Below, piece by piece: positions 34,159 through 43,424 of a DNA stretch of 64,000 nucleotides. Location of the stretch: assembly GCF_004784465.1 (NCBI RefSeq), contig NZ_SRRU01000009.1, positions 1-64,000 on the forward strand, read 5' to 3'. How positions within the stretch are numbered: position 1 is the first letter of the stretch; every line of letters begins with the position of its first letter. Under the pieces are notes generated by a model, which had not been told where the DNA came from, searched no databases, and saw nothing but the letters and a program-made list of their open reading frames with translations. Origin of the DNA: Streptomyces griseoluteus (GTDB lineage: Bacteria; Actinomycetota; Actinomycetes; Streptomycetales; Streptomycetaceae). Made by a program: the position numbers and the translations under genes.

Positions 34159-35325
34159 CTACGACTCCTCCGTCAGGACGGACGGGTTCAGGGTGGCGGG
34201 GGAGGCGTGGCCGGAGAGGGCCAGGGTCAGGTCGAGTTCCGCGAGGATGCCGCGGACGACGTGCTCGACGCCCGCCTGGCCGTCCAGCCCGAGCCCGTAC
34301 GCGTAGGGGCGGCCGAGCAGGACCGCGCGGGCGCCCAGGGCGAGCGCCTTGGCGATGTCGTCGCCGGTGCGGATGCCGCTGTCGAACAGCACGTCGAGCC
34401 GGTCGCCGACGGCACCCACGACACCCGGCAGGGCGTCGGCGGCGGCGACGGAGCCGGCGACCTGGCGGCCGCCGTGGTTGGAGACCACGACCCCGTCCAT
34501 TCCGGCGTCGGCGGCCGCGCGGGCGTCGTCCGGGTGCAGGATGCCCTTGAGGACGATGGGGCCGTCCCAGTGCTCCCGCAGGAACGCCAGGTCCGGCCAG
34601 GTGTGCCCGGCGTCCCCGAAGAGGCCGAGGAAGCGGAGTACGGCCGCGTTCGGGTCCTCCTCCACCGGCTTGGCGAGCCCTGCCCGGAAGGCGGGGTCGG
34701 TGAAGTAGTTGGCGGTGCCGACGCCGTGCAGGAACGGCAGGTACGCCCGGTCCAGATCGCGCGGGCGCCAGGACAGCAGCGGGGTGTCCAGGGTGACGAC
34801 CAGCACCGAGAACCCGGCCGCCCGCGCCCGGCCCAGGAAGCTCCGGGTCACCTCGCGGTCGCTGCCCCAGTAGAGCTGGAACCACCGCTCGGCGTCCCCC
34901 ATCGCCTCCGCGACGGTCTCCATCGGCGTGCTCGACGCCGACGACAGGATGAACGGCACGCCCTGCGCGGCGGCGGCCCGCGCGGCCCCGCACTCCGCGT
35001 CCGGGTGCATGATCGACAGCACGCCGACGGGCGCGAGGGCCAGCGGCGCGGGCAGCGTACGGCCCAATACCCTTACGGAGAGGTCGCGTTCCTCGACGTC
35101 CCGCAGCATGCGCGGTACGATCCTGCGGCGCTCCAGCGCGGTGCGATTGGCCCGCTCGGTGCTGCCGTTCCCGGCGCTCCCCGCGACGTACCCGACCGGG
35201 CCCGGCCCGAGCCGGTGCTCCGCCAGCTCCTCGAGCCGGGTCAGATCGGTGGGCAGCCGGGGGACTGTCCCGTTCATCCCGTTCAGATAGATCTCGTACT
35301 GAAAGTCGGCCCACCGAGCACCCAC
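34159..35325 (-). CDS. FMN-dependent alpha-hydroxy-acid oxidase (lactate 2-monooxygenase-like)
   Basis: 388 residues. FMN TIM-barrel motifs: LALAPVGVLSIMHPDAE, FILSSASSTPMETVAEAMGD, the catalytic His in SNHGGRQVAGS (VVVSNHGGRQ), and phosphate-binding LFDSGIRTGDDIAKALALGA and GRPYAYGL. The N-terminus (WADFQYEIYLNGMNG) is typical of the lactate 2-monooxygenase subgroup. The family oxidises L-lactate or related hydroxy acids to keto acids, or to acetate plus CO2. AAGGAG lies 7 bases before GTG 35325. An MFS exporter gene ends 46 bases upstream. Confidence 0.92.
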   Translation of the reverse strand: MGARWADFQYEIYLNGMNGTVPRLPTDLTRLEELAEHRLGPGPVGYVAGSAGNGSTERANRTALERRRIVPRMLRDVEERDLSVRVLGRTLPAPLALAPVGVLSIMHPDAECGAARAAAAQGVPFILSSASSTPMETVAEAMGDAERWFQLYWGSDREVTRSFLGRARAAGFSVLVVTLDTPLLSWRPRDLDRAYLPFLHGVGTANYFTDPAFRAGLAKPVEEDPNAAVLRFLGLFGDAGHTWPDLAFLREHWDGPIVLKGILHPDDARAAADAGMDGVVVSNHGGRQVAGSVAAADALPGVVGAVGDRLDVLFDSGIRTGDDIAKALALGARAVLLGRPYAYGLGLDGQAGVEHVVRGILAELDLTLALSGHASPATLNPSVLTEES

Positions 35326-35371
35326 GCCGCCGCTCCTTTTCGCTGGGGTGTCATGCTCAGTTCAGTGTGCC

Positions 35372-36652
35372 TCAGGGGGTGGGTGTAGCCGCAGCCCGGT
35401 CGGTGGTGTGCACCTGGGCGCGGGGGAGTTCGCGCAGAGTGCGCAGGGGCGAGAGGAGCGCGGGCAGCAGGCTCAGGGTCATCCCGGCCGCGCCCACGCA
35501 GAGGGTGAGCCGGGCGCCGAGGAGCGACCCGGCGGCGCCGCCCAGCACACCACCCAGGGCGAGGCCGCCCCACGAGACGAACCTGGCGGTCGCGCTCATC
35601 CGGCCCATGAGCCGGTCCGGCGTCAGCGCCTGCTGGAAACTCGCCTGCGCCACCATCCGAACGACCCCGCCCAGCGACAGCGCGGCCAGCCCGAGCGCCG
35701 CCACCCAAACGCTCCAGCCGGGCTGCGCCAGAGCCATCAGGGCGGTCAACGGGCAGGTCACGAGCGGTGCGAGCCAGATGACCGGCCCCTGCCCGAGCCA
35801 CCCCGACACCCTGGCCGCCAGCAGCGCGCCCAGCAGACTCCCGCATCCCATGCCCGACAGGACGAGGCCGATCCCGAAGGACCCGAGGTGGATCTCCCGC
35901 GCCAGGAACACCATCAGCATGGTCTGATACATCACCAGGAAGGTGTTGAACACCCCGTCCGTCAGTACGGTCGCGCGGAGCACCGGCCGGTGCAGGACGA
36001 ATCTCAGCCCCTCCTTGATGTCCCGCCCCAGCCGGAGACGCTCGCCGCGCTCGGGTTGGGGTTCCCGCTTGCGGATGCCCGCGGCGAGCACCCCGGAGGC
36101 GGCCATCCCCGCCGAACTCACCAGCACCGCGACAGGTGCCCCGAGCCACCCGACCAACGGCCCCGCCACCGCCGGCCCACTGATACTCGTCACCGAACGG
36201 ACCGCCGACAGCCGCGAGTTCCCCTCCAGGAGATGCTCGCGCCCCACCAGATGCGGCAGATAACTCACGTACGCCACATCGAAGAACACGGTCAGCACCC
36301 CGTGCGCCAACGCCACGGCATACAGCCACCAGACCGTCAGCACCCCCGCCCACCAGGCGAGCGGCAACGACAGCAGCACCGACCCCCGCAGCAGATCGGT
36401 ACTCACCAACACCGACCGCTTCCGCACCCGATCGACCCAGGCCCCGGCCGGCAACCCCACCAACAGCGACCCCGCCACGGACGTCGTACTGAGCAGCCCC
36501 ACCTGTAACTCCCCGACGTCCAACGCGACGATCGCGATCAACGGCAAGGTCAGGAAGACGACCCGATCCCCCAACTGTCCGAGCGCGGTAGCCACGAACA
36601 GCCGCCGGAAGTCGGGTTGACGGAGCAGACCGGAACGGTGGGACGAGAGCAT
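35372..36652 (-). CDS. MFS transporter (MFS_3 / enterobactin-exporter-like)
   Basis: 426 residues with 12 hydrophobic segments. The MFS_3 family is suggested by the N-terminal RLFVATALGQLGDRVVFLTL, the loop GAWVDRVRKRSVLVSTDLLR and EHLLEGNSRLSAVRSVTSIS. Members export siderophores or drugs. The ATG at 36650-36652 has GAGG 8 bases upstream; a GTG two codons earlier is too close to that site. It lies downstream of the CHAT-TPR operon on the same strand (70-base gap), but its function is unlikely to be related. Confidence 0.87.
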   Translation of the reverse strand: MLSSHRSGLLRQPDFRRLFVATALGQLGDRVVFLTLPLIAIVALDVGELQVGLLSTTSVAGSLLVGLPAGAWVDRVRKRSVLVSTDLLRGSVLLSLPLAWWAGVLTVWWLYAVALAHGVLTVFFDVAYVSYLPHLVGREHLLEGNSRLSAVRSVTSISGPAVAGPLVGWLGAPVAVLVSSAGMAASGVLAAGIRKREPQPERGERLRLGRDIKEGLRFVLHRPVLRATVLTDGVFNTFLVMYQTMLMVFLAREIHLGSFGIGLVLSGMGCGSLLGALLAARVSGWLGQGPVIWLAPLVTCPLTALMALAQPGWSVWVAALGLAALSLGGVVRMVAQASFQQALTPDRLMGRMSATARFVSWGGLALGGVLGGAAGSLLGARLTLCVGAAGMTLSLLPALLSPLRTLRELPRAQVHTTDRAAATPTP

Positions 36653-36721
36653 GCGCACGACCTCGGGTGCGGGGGGAAGGACCGGTCAAGCCAACAGTGG
36701 GAGGGGCCAGGAGGGCAACGC

Positions 36722-37867
36722 TCAGGACGGGTTGTCCCGCAGCCAGGCCAGTCGTTCCGCTGTGGTGCGGGTCAGGGGGTGGTGGGGGCCGAAGGTGCGG
36801 GTGTAGTCCGTATGGCAGCGGGTGAGGAGGATGATGGCCTCCTCGTGGTCGCCGTTGTCGATCAGGACGTTGGCGAGGTTGTCGCGGGCGTGGAGGGTGT
36901 CGGGGTGGGATTCGCCCTTGTGGTGGGTGGTGAGGGTGAGGACTTCGCGGAGGGTGCGGGCCGCTTCGGCGTAGTGCTCGCGGGCGTGGAGGACGGCGGC
37001 GAGGTTGTTGCGGCTGGTGAGGGTGTCGGGGTGGGATTCGCCCTTGGTGCGCTGCTGGGTGGTGAGGACCGAGCGCATCACCGCCTCCGCCTCGTCCAGG
37101 CGGTCCAGTCGGCACAGGGCCGCGCCCAGGTTGGCGCGGGCGGCCAGGCCGGTGTCCTCGTCCTGGAGGCCCCGGCGCTCCAGCCTGGCGACGAGGGAGC
37201 GTAGTTCGCGTTCCGCCTCCGCCCAGTGGCCGGCCTTGACCAGGGCCGCCGCGTGGCTGCTGGTGGCGGAGAGGACCACCGGGTCGTCCGGACCGAGCAG
37301 GCGCTTGCGGCGTTCGAGCACGTCCCGGCGCAGGGCGGCCGCCTCCGGCTCGCGGCGCAGGTCCTCCAGCACCGAGGCCAGGCAGGACGCGCTGTCCAGG
37401 GTGTGCGGGTGGTCCGGCCCGAGGAGTTCGGCCCGGCTCGTCCACACGCTGCGCCACACCTCCTCCGACTTGCCCAGCTCGCCCGTCACATGCATCAGTC
37501 CGGCCAGGTCGGCGGCGGTCGTCAGGGTGTCCTCGTGGACGTAGCCGAGGGTCCGGGACTGGGTGTACACCAGGGACATCAGCCGCTCGCGCGCCTCCTC
37601 CTGGCGACCCTCCATGTGGGTCAGCACACGGGCGTAGTCGCGGAACGCCCGCAGTGTTTCCGGGTGTTCGGGGCCGAGCCGCTGACGGGCCGAGTTGGCG
37701 CGCATGCCGTAGAACTCGTGCGGGGGCAGGCCGACGCGGCTGATCTCCTCCTCGGTGCCGTCGTCGTTCAGCAGTGTGAAGACCAGGTCCGCAGCCGGGG
37801 GCAGTTCCGGTCCGGGGGTCTCCCGGCGACCGTCGTCCCCGCGTTTCCTGCGCCGTCCGAGGGTCAT
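36722..37867 (-). CDS. tetratricopeptide-repeat protein, CHAT island partner
   Basis: 381 residues. After a basic, Pro-rich start (about 1-30), the protein is made of TPR-like helix pairs of the kinesin-light-chain/NB-ARC-associated kind, with recurring G-x-x-H-P-x-T-L motifs: LGPEHPETL, YVHEDTL, LGPDHPHTL, KGESHPDTL (twice) and FGPHHPLTR. No catalytic domain is present, so it is probably a scaffold or sensor. It lies 39 bases downstream of the CHAT protease gene on the same strand, in one operon, and could be a regulator or substrate of it (inference). Start ATG 37867 follows a GGGGG run rather than a clear ribosome site. Confidence 0.85.
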   Translation of the reverse strand: MTLGRRRKRGDDGRRETPGPELPPAADLVFTLLNDDGTEEEISRVGLPPHEFYGMRANSARQRLGPEHPETLRAFRDYARVLTHMEGRQEEARERLMSLVYTQSRTLGYVHEDTLTTAADLAGLMHVTGELGKSEEVWRSVWTSRAELLGPDHPHTLDSASCLASVLEDLRREPEAAALRRDVLERRKRLLGPDDPVVLSATSSHAAALVKAGHWAEAERELRSLVARLERRGLQDEDTGLAARANLGAALCRLDRLDEAEAVMRSVLTTQQRTKGESHPDTLTSRNNLAAVLHAREHYAEAARTLREVLTLTTHHKGESHPDTLHARDNLANVLIDNGDHEEAIILLTRCHTDYTRTFGPHHPLTRTTAERLAWLRDNPS

Positions 37868-37906
37868 GTCCTGACCCCCTCCTCTTCTCGTCCGGCTCCT
37901 GAGGCC

Positions 37907-40900
37907 CTACGCCCCGGAGTGCACATGGGCGGCCCACAGGCTGGGGCTGCCGGGGAAGGCCGCCCGGCACTCCCGTACGGCGTGGTGCAGGGCGAGGGCC
38001 GCGTCCAGCTCCGCCGAGGCGGAGAGGGCGCCGCGCATCCCGCCGTACAGGGTCCGGGTCACGCGTACCGCGACGGCGTCGTGCACCGGCCAGAGGGTGC
38101 CGATCGCGTGCGGGTACCCGGCGGTCTGGAAGGCCGAGGTGATGTGGATCGACTCGTCCGCCAGCCGCTCGGAGCCCCGCGCCGTCTCGCAGGCGGACAG
38201 CACGGCGAGCCGGGCGTCCGGCAGCTCCAGCCGCGAGATGTGACGTACCGTCAGGGGGTTTTCCTGGTGGTCGTGCACCAGAAGCCGGGCCCCGGACGGG
38301 TCGTCCGGCTCGCTCACCCCGTGGCAGGCGAAGTGGACGTACGGATGGGCGGGCAGCGCCGCCATCACCCCGGCGAACGTGGCACGCGGGCCCGCGATCA
38401 CCTCCGTCGGCAGCAGTGCGCTCAGCTCCCGCACCTCCCGGCGCACCCCACCGAGCCGGCGGGCGCCGGGCGCGTCGGGCACGACCACCGCGAGCACGCG
38501 CCCGGCAGGAGGCGGGCCGGCCGCACGGGCGCGGGCGTACGCCAGGGCACGGACGGTCGGCGTGTAGGAGGAGACCGCCCGGTCCAGCACCGTACGGGAC
38601 GGGTCGCCGTGGTGACCGGACGCGTGCAGCGGCAGCGCGGCCAGCGGGCCGCCCGGCGACCACCACAGCCTCGGCCAGACACCGTCCGTCGGCGGGGCGG
38701 ACAGCCTCAGCGCGTCGAGGACCGGCCCGGTGACGTGGTCCCACGTCCAGGCGAGCACCTCCGCGACCGTCTCCTGCGCGGCCCGCTCCCCGTCCGGTAC
38801 GGCCGCGTCGGCGAGCGCGGTGCCGAGCCGGCGCGCCTGTGCCTCCACGGCGGCAGGTCCGGCGCCGGGCAGCGGGACCGGCAGCACCCGGCCCGGCAGC
38901 AGGACCAAGGCGTCGCTGCGATAGGGGCTCGCGTACACCAGGACCACCGGCCCCCGCCCGGCACACGCCCGCACCTCGGCGGTCGTCGGACCGTCCAGGA
39001 AGTCGCCGAAGCCCGGCAGGGTGCGGATCTCGGTGACCAGGTCCTGCCAGCGGGCCGCGAGCACGTGCCGCTCGTCGGTGTCCCGCTCGGCGGGGTCCAG
39101 CGCGTCGATGAGATCCCGCAGCTCCATGAAACGGTCGGCGGCTTCCGGATACGCCTCACGCAACCGCTCCAGCTCGGCGCGGGCCGAGATGGTCCGCCCG
39201 AGCAGCACCCCGCGCCCCTGCTCCAGCAGCAGCACCGCCTGGTCGAGCCGGCCCAGGTGCACCGCGCACGCGGCGGCGTCCGCGGCGAGCCCCTGCACAC
39301 TGGTCAGCCCGTGCTCCTGGTCGTCGCGGGTGAGGCGTCTGCCGATGCTGAACGGCAGCAGGGCGAGGGCGAGTTCGAACCCGTCGAGCGCCTGCTCCCA
39401 CCGGCCCGCGTCCGCCGCCGCGATGCCCCAGGAGTACGCGGCCCGCACGCGCTGCGCGGCGGGCAGCGCCGTGATCCCGGCGACCTGCCGGTAGGCGTCC
39501 TCCGCCGCGAGCAGCACCGCCGGGTCCTCGGTCATCGCGTGCAGGGCGCGCAGCGCGGAAGCGTACGACTGGAGCCGGTTGGCGGTGGGGGCCGCGCCGG
39601 GGGCCGACGCCCACACGGACCGGCCGAGCGTGGTCACCGCCTGGTTCAGCAGCGTCGGGTCCCCGGCCGCGCGGGCGCCCGTGAGCTGGGACAGGCCCAG
39701 GTTGTGCAGATAGTCGGCGTGCGCCGAGGTGCCGTACGCCGTCCGCTCCACGGCCTCGGTCAGCATGGCGGCCGACTCGGCGAGGTCGGCCGGGTCGCCG
39801 CCGGACCGGTACCGCTGGAAGAGGGCGTTGCCGAGGTGGTTCAGTCGCATGGCCCGCTCCGCGCCGCCCGGTGGAGTGCGGGCCAGCACGCGCCGGGCGG
39901 CCTCGACGGCCTCGGCGGCGGCGTCCGCGTCGCCGGTGCGGTCGTACCACGTCTGGAGGACCACGCCGAGGTTGGCGAGCTGGGTGTCGGAGTCCCTGGC
40001 CGTTCGGGGGGCGTTCAGCGCCGGCCGGGCCAGGTGGGCCGCCTCGCGCAGGGTCTCCAGGTCGCCGGTCTGGTGGTAGCGCTCGCGCAGGGCCAGGGCG
40101 AGGTTCGCCACCCGGCCCAGGTGGCCCTCCTCCTGCGGCGACGGCTCCGCGACGGCGGCGCGCAGAACGCGTACGGACTCGTCCAGCAGAGTCGCGTCGC
40201 CGGTGCGCTGGCCCAGCCGGTGCAGGGCGTTGCCGAGGCTGTTGAGCCGGTGCGGGCGGGCCCGGCTGCCCTCCGGTGTCTCCCCCACGGCCTCGCCGAG
40301 CAGGGCCACGGCCGCGCGCAGCGGCTCGGTGTCGTCGGTGTGCTCGGCCGCCAGCCGGAGGGCCACGCCCAGCCCGCTGAGGGCGGGCGCCCGTAGGGGA
40401 TGACCCCTCGGGGCCGCGGCGAGGGCGGCGTCGTGGGCGGCGACCATGGCTTCGACGTCGGCCGGGGCGCCGGTGAGTTCGGCCTTCGTCCGGCAGGCCG
40501 TGGCCAGGTGGAGCAGGGCTTGTGGGCGGTGGGGCGCCGGGGTGTCCGCGAGGGCCGCGTTCAGCAGCTCGACGGCCTCGCGGGCCCGGGCGGGGTCCCG
40601 GTGCAGCTCGGCGGCGTGGCGGAGGCTCGCCGCCAGGTTGTTGCGTACGGTCGGCAGCTCCGGGGAGTCCTCGGGCAGCAGGGCCAGGGCCACCCGGCGC
40701 AGGTGCTCCGCCTCCGCGAGGTCGGCGGGGTCGCCCGTAGCCTCGCCGCGCTCGGCCAGCAGGCCGCCGAGGGTGTCGAGGATGAAGGGCCGGTTGTCCC
40801 AGCCGTGCATGGGCAGCTCGGCGGCACGGCGCAGGGCGGTGATGCCCGCCGCCAGGTCGGCCGGATCGCGGGTGAGCTCATGGCGGTCGGCCAGCATGCG

Positions 40901-41203
40901 GCCCAGGAGGCGGAAGTCCTGCTCGTCGGGAGCGGGGCCTGCCGTGAGCGCCTGTCCCTCGGTGATCGACTCGTCCAGGTCTCGCCGGTCGCGGAACGCC
41001 GACCAGCGCAGCACGAGGGTGCTGCGCAGTGCCGCCCGGCACGCGGTGGGGACGGCTCCCTCGGGGGGCGCCGCGCGCAGGGCCGCCCGGCAGATCCCGA
41101 CCGCGCTGTCCAGCGGACGGCGGTCACCCGACCTGTTGAACTCGTCGACGAGCGCCGCCACTTGGCGGAGCGCGCGCCCAGCCGCTCCGTGCGCGTCCGA
41201 CAT
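37907..41203 (-). CDS. TPR-CHAT domain protein (caspase-like peptidase)
   Basis: 1098 residues. The first ~700 form repeated TPR-like helical pairs with Leu/Ala-rich spacing (DPADLAAGITALRRAAEL, then repeated GDPADLAEAEHL-type segments). The last ~300 are a CHAT domain (caspase HetF-associated with TPRs), with both catalytic residues in place: His961 in HFACHG and Cys1005 in LSACETA. The preceding PTVRALAYARARA and following ESIHITSAFQTAGYPHAIGT, then LWPVHD, are typical CHAT elements. CHAT peptidases act in bacterial stress, programmed death and anti-phage pathways when triggered by partner proteins. The gene is divergent from the 41325-42637 pair across a 121-base gap. Confidence 0.93.
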   Translation of the reverse strand: MSDAHGAAGRALRQVAALVDEFNRSGDRRPLDSAVGICRAALRAAPPEGAVPTACRAALRSTLVLRWSAFRDRRDLDESITEGQALTAGPAPDEQDFRLLGRMLADRHELTRDPADLAAGITALRRAAELPMHGWDNRPFILDTLGGLLAERGEATGDPADLAEAEHLRRVALALLPEDSPELPTVRNNLAASLRHAAELHRDPARAREAVELLNAALADTPAPHRPQALLHLATACRTKAELTGAPADVEAMVAAHDAALAAAPRGHPLRAPALSGLGVALRLAAEHTDDTEPLRAAVALLGEAVGETPEGSRARPHRLNSLGNALHRLGQRTGDATLLDESVRVLRAAVAEPSPQEEGHLGRVANLALALRERYHQTGDLETLREAAHLARPALNAPRTARDSDTQLANLGVVLQTWYDRTGDADAAAEAVEAARRVLARTPPGGAERAMRLNHLGNALFQRYRSGGDPADLAESAAMLTEAVERTAYGTSAHADYLHNLGLSQLTGARAAGDPTLLNQAVTTLGRSVWASAPGAAPTANRLQSYASALRALHAMTEDPAVLLAAEDAYRQVAGITALPAAQRVRAAYSWGIAAADAGRWEQALDGFELALALLPFSIGRRLTRDDQEHGLTSVQGLAADAAACAVHLGRLDQAVLLLEQGRGVLLGRTISARAELERLREAYPEAADRFMELRDLIDALDPAERDTDERHVLAARWQDLVTEIRTLPGFGDFLDGPTTAEVRACAGRGPVVLVYASPYRSDALVLLPGRVLPVPLPGAGPAAVEAQARRLGTALADAAVPDGERAAQETVAEVLAWTWDHVTGPVLDALRLSAPPTDGVWPRLWWSPGGPLAALPLHASGHHGDPSRTVLDRAVSSYTPTVRALAYARARAAGPPPAGRVLAVVVPDAPGARRLGGVRREVRELSALLPTEVIAGPRATFAGVMAALPAHPYVHFACHGVSEPDDPSGARLLVHDHQENPLTVRHISRLELPDARLAVLSACETARGSERLADESIHITSAFQTAGYPHAIGTLWPVHDAVAVRVTRTLYGGMRGALSASAELDAALALHHAVRECRAAFPGSPSLWAAHVHSGA

Positions 41204-41324
41204 GACCGGCCCCCGTGTGTGACGCCATGGACTCTCGAGTCCCGAGCCCGATTTTACCCAAGTGGTCCCTCCCGTGCCCTCGTTATGCTGAGTCGCCGGT
41301 CGGCTGGTCCAGGGAGGTACGACG
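41204..41324. promoter_or_regulatory. divergent promoter region of the CHAT island
   Basis: A 121-base gap between the CHAT protease gene and the small Cys-protein gene. It must carry both promoters. It contains one AT-richer tract near 41250-41265 (ATTTTACCC). No palindrome stands out. Confidence 0.4.
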
Positions 41325-41732
41325 ATGAGCGGGCTCGACGACGACGGGGACGGCGGCCCCGGCCACGAGCGGCTGGCGGCCCTCTGTCACCGGTTGGCCG
41401 GGCGGGCGCCCGGACTCGGCCCCGAGGGGCGCCGGTTGATCGACCACATCACCACCGAGGTGCGCGGCGGACGCCCGCCGGAGGAACTGGAGGACTCCTT
41501 CGACGAGTTGGAGGACCTCCTGCTGGCCGCCGGCTTCACCGCGGGTCTCGGCTCGTACCGCACCGACACCCCGCCCGTCTATCAGCGGTTCCCCGGCGCC
41601 GGGCACCCGCTGCTGCGCGTACTGGCGTGTCCGGGCGGCGGCTGCGCCCGCGTCGAGGCACCCGAGCCCGAAAGCCCGGCCCAGTGCCGGATCTTCGGGC
41701 GGCCGCTGCGGGAGATCAGGCTGCGTCCGTGA
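41325..41732 (+). CDS. small conserved protein of the CHAT island, Cys-rich C-terminus
   Basis: 135 residues. The N-terminal half is helical and acidic (PPEELEDSFDELEDLLLAAGF); the C-terminal half is beta-like with CPGGGC and a third Cys in AQCRIFGRPL, preceded by HPLLRVLA, so a Cys/His metal site is possible. Not a known family to me. GGGAGG lies 7 bases before ATG 41325. The stop overlaps the GTG of the next gene (GTGA), a sign of translational coupling. Orientation is divergent from the CHAT protease; together they suggest a functional unit. Confidence 0.65.
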   Translation: MSGLDDDGDGGPGHERLAALCHRLAGRAPGLGPEGRRLIDHITTEVRGGRPPEELEDSFDELEDLLLAAGFTAGLGSYRTDTPPVYQRFPGAGHPLLRVLACPGGGCARVEAPEPESPAQCRIFGRPLREIRLRP

Positions 41733-42637
41733 CCGCCTTCCTCAACGCGCTCAGCGGCAAGCTGGCCGAACGGTGGCTCGCCCTGCTGGCCGTTCCCGGC
41801 CTGGTGTACCTCGTCGCGCTGGCCACCGCCGTCACCCTCGGCCAGCGGCACTGGCGGGACACCGGGCGGCTGCGCGAGCGCCTCGACGCCCTCGCCGCCG
41901 CACCGGGCGCGCACAGCGCGGGTGTGCTCGCGGTGTGCGCCGTCGCCGTGCTGGCCGGGGCCGCGCTGACAGGAACCGGTGCCCAGGCGGTGGGCGCGCT
42001 GGTGGAGCGGGTCTGGCTCACGGGTCCGCGCGGGCCGGTGACCCGGTGGCTGACGGAGCGCCGGGTGCGCGCATGGCGGGCCGCCGACGGTGCCTACCGT
42101 ACGGCCCTGGTGGCGGCCGGCCGGGCGCGGCTGGGCGGTGCGGCCGACGCGGACGCCCTGGTGGAGGAGGCGGAGGCGCGGTACGCCCGGCGCAACGAGG
42201 TCGGGCTCGTGGCGCCGCGGCACCCCTTCTGGACCGGAGACCGGGTCACGGCCCCGGACCGGCGCGTGTGGCGGGCGTACCGCCTGGACCTGACCGTCGC
42301 CTGGCCCCACCTCTGGCTCCTCGCCCCCGACAGCACCCGCGCCGAACTCGGCGCCGCGCGTACCGCCTTGAGTACCGCCGCCCGGCTCACGGCCTGGGGC
42401 CTGGCCTACCTGCTGCCTGCCGTGTGGTGGTGGCCCGCCGCGCTGGTCGGCGCGGCCACCGTGGCGACGGGTGTCGTCCGCGGCCGTACGGCGGCGGCGT
42501 CCTTCGCGGAGCTGGCGGAGGCCCTGGCCGATCTCCAGGGCGCGGACCTGGCCCGCACTCTCGGCCTGCAGTGCGAGGGCCGCCTCACCCCGGAAACGGG
42601 GGAGGAGGTGACCCGGCTGCTGAGCAAGCCCGACTGA
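41729..42637 (+). CDS. membrane protein coupled to the CHAT island small protein
   Basis: 302 residues. Hydrophobic segments are at about 17-38 (LALLAVPGLVYLVALATAVT), about 62-85 (SAGVLAVCAVAVLAGAALTG) and about 215-250 (LTAWGLAYLLPAVWWWPAAL, AALVGAATVATGVV). A soluble Arg-rich stretch of about 110 residues with paired WR/RRxR motifs lies between. GTG 41729 overlaps the previous stop by 4 bases. Function unknown. A membrane protein next to a caspase-like protease recalls systems in which protease action releases or activates a membrane effector, but this is inference. Confidence 0.6.
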   Translation: MTAFLNALSGKLAERWLALLAVPGLVYLVALATAVTLGQRHWRDTGRLRERLDALAAAPGAHSAGVLAVCAVAVLAGAALTGTGAQAVGALVERVWLTGPRGPVTRWLTERRVRAWRAADGAYRTALVAAGRARLGGAADADALVEEAEARYARRNEVGLVAPRHPFWTGDRVTAPDRRVWRAYRLDLTVAWPHLWLLAPDSTRAELGAARTALSTAARLTAWGLAYLLPAVWWWPAALVGAATVATGVVRGRTAAASFAELAEALADLQGADLARTLGLQCEGRLTPETGEEVTRLLSKPD

Positions 42638-42651
42638 GCCCGTCGGCGGAG

Positions 42652-43424
42652 TCACACGGCGGCGGGCACCGGTGCCTCCGTGATCGCCGGCACCGGGATG
42701 TCGTCCCTGGTCCGCACCCAGTGCGCGCCCTCCGGCCCGTAGGCGGCCCGCGGTTCCGGGAACAGCCAGAGCAGGGCGAGGTACAGCACTGCCGCCACGG
42801 CCAGCGACAGCGGCAGGCTGATGTCGACCCCGTCGGCCAGGTCGCCCAGCGGGCCGACGAACTGGCCGGGGATGTCGGTGCAGAGGATGCCCAGGGCCGC
42901 CGACACCCACCACGCGGTCGTCCCGCGCCAGTTCCATCCGCGGGTCAACCAGTAACGACCGCCCCGCTGACGGCGGTTGAAGACCTGGAGGGCGTCCGGC
43001 AGCTCGGGGAGACCGCCGGTAGCCCGCCCACGAAGTCGGGCGCGGCCGGGTCGACGTACCTCGGGGCCTTGGTGGCGATGATGCTCGCCGTCGCCAGGCC
43101 GAACACGAAGGGGAGCAGGGTGGCGAGCTGGAGAGGAACGCGGCGCCGACCACCCGCCGGCGCGAGGCGTCCGCCGGGATCTACGACCCCGGGTTGGACA
43201 GCACGATCAGGGCCGCGCCGATGAAGGACGGCCAGAACGTCGCCCGCGTCGCGGCGTCCGCCGAGGCGGGGAACGAGCCCGCGTACGACGGGTCGAAGTC
43301 ACCGGCGAAGGTGACCGCCCCCAGCAACGGTGCGCTCCGCGTCGGGGATGCGCTCGACTCCGTAGGGCTCGACCTCGGTGAGCGAGGGCGCCGGGGCGGA
43401 GGAGTCGGGGTGCTGTGAGGTCAA
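42652..43424 (-). pseudogene. decayed NCS1-family (cytosine/purine/allantoin) permease
   Basis: The C-terminal 98 residues are intact (ILCTDIPGQFVGPLGDLADG, the NCS1 pattern, then a final membrane segment and WLFPEPRAAYGPEG). The N-terminus (HPDSSAPALTEVEPYGVERI) is recognisable near 43424, and between them the pieces FAGDFDPSYAGSF and LIVLSNPGS occur in different frames with a stop codon. The whole remnant spans about 770 bases, against about 1500 for a full gene, so large internal deletions and frameshifts have occurred. The presumed start is a TTG with AGGAG 6 bases upstream. No working transporter can be made. Confidence 0.75.

Noticed and set aside
35283..38966. 1227-codon minus-strand frame across MFS, TPR and CHAT genes
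   Set aside because: Low-complexity Arg/Gly/Pro product. The real genes in this span lie in other minus-strand frames and have clear domains.
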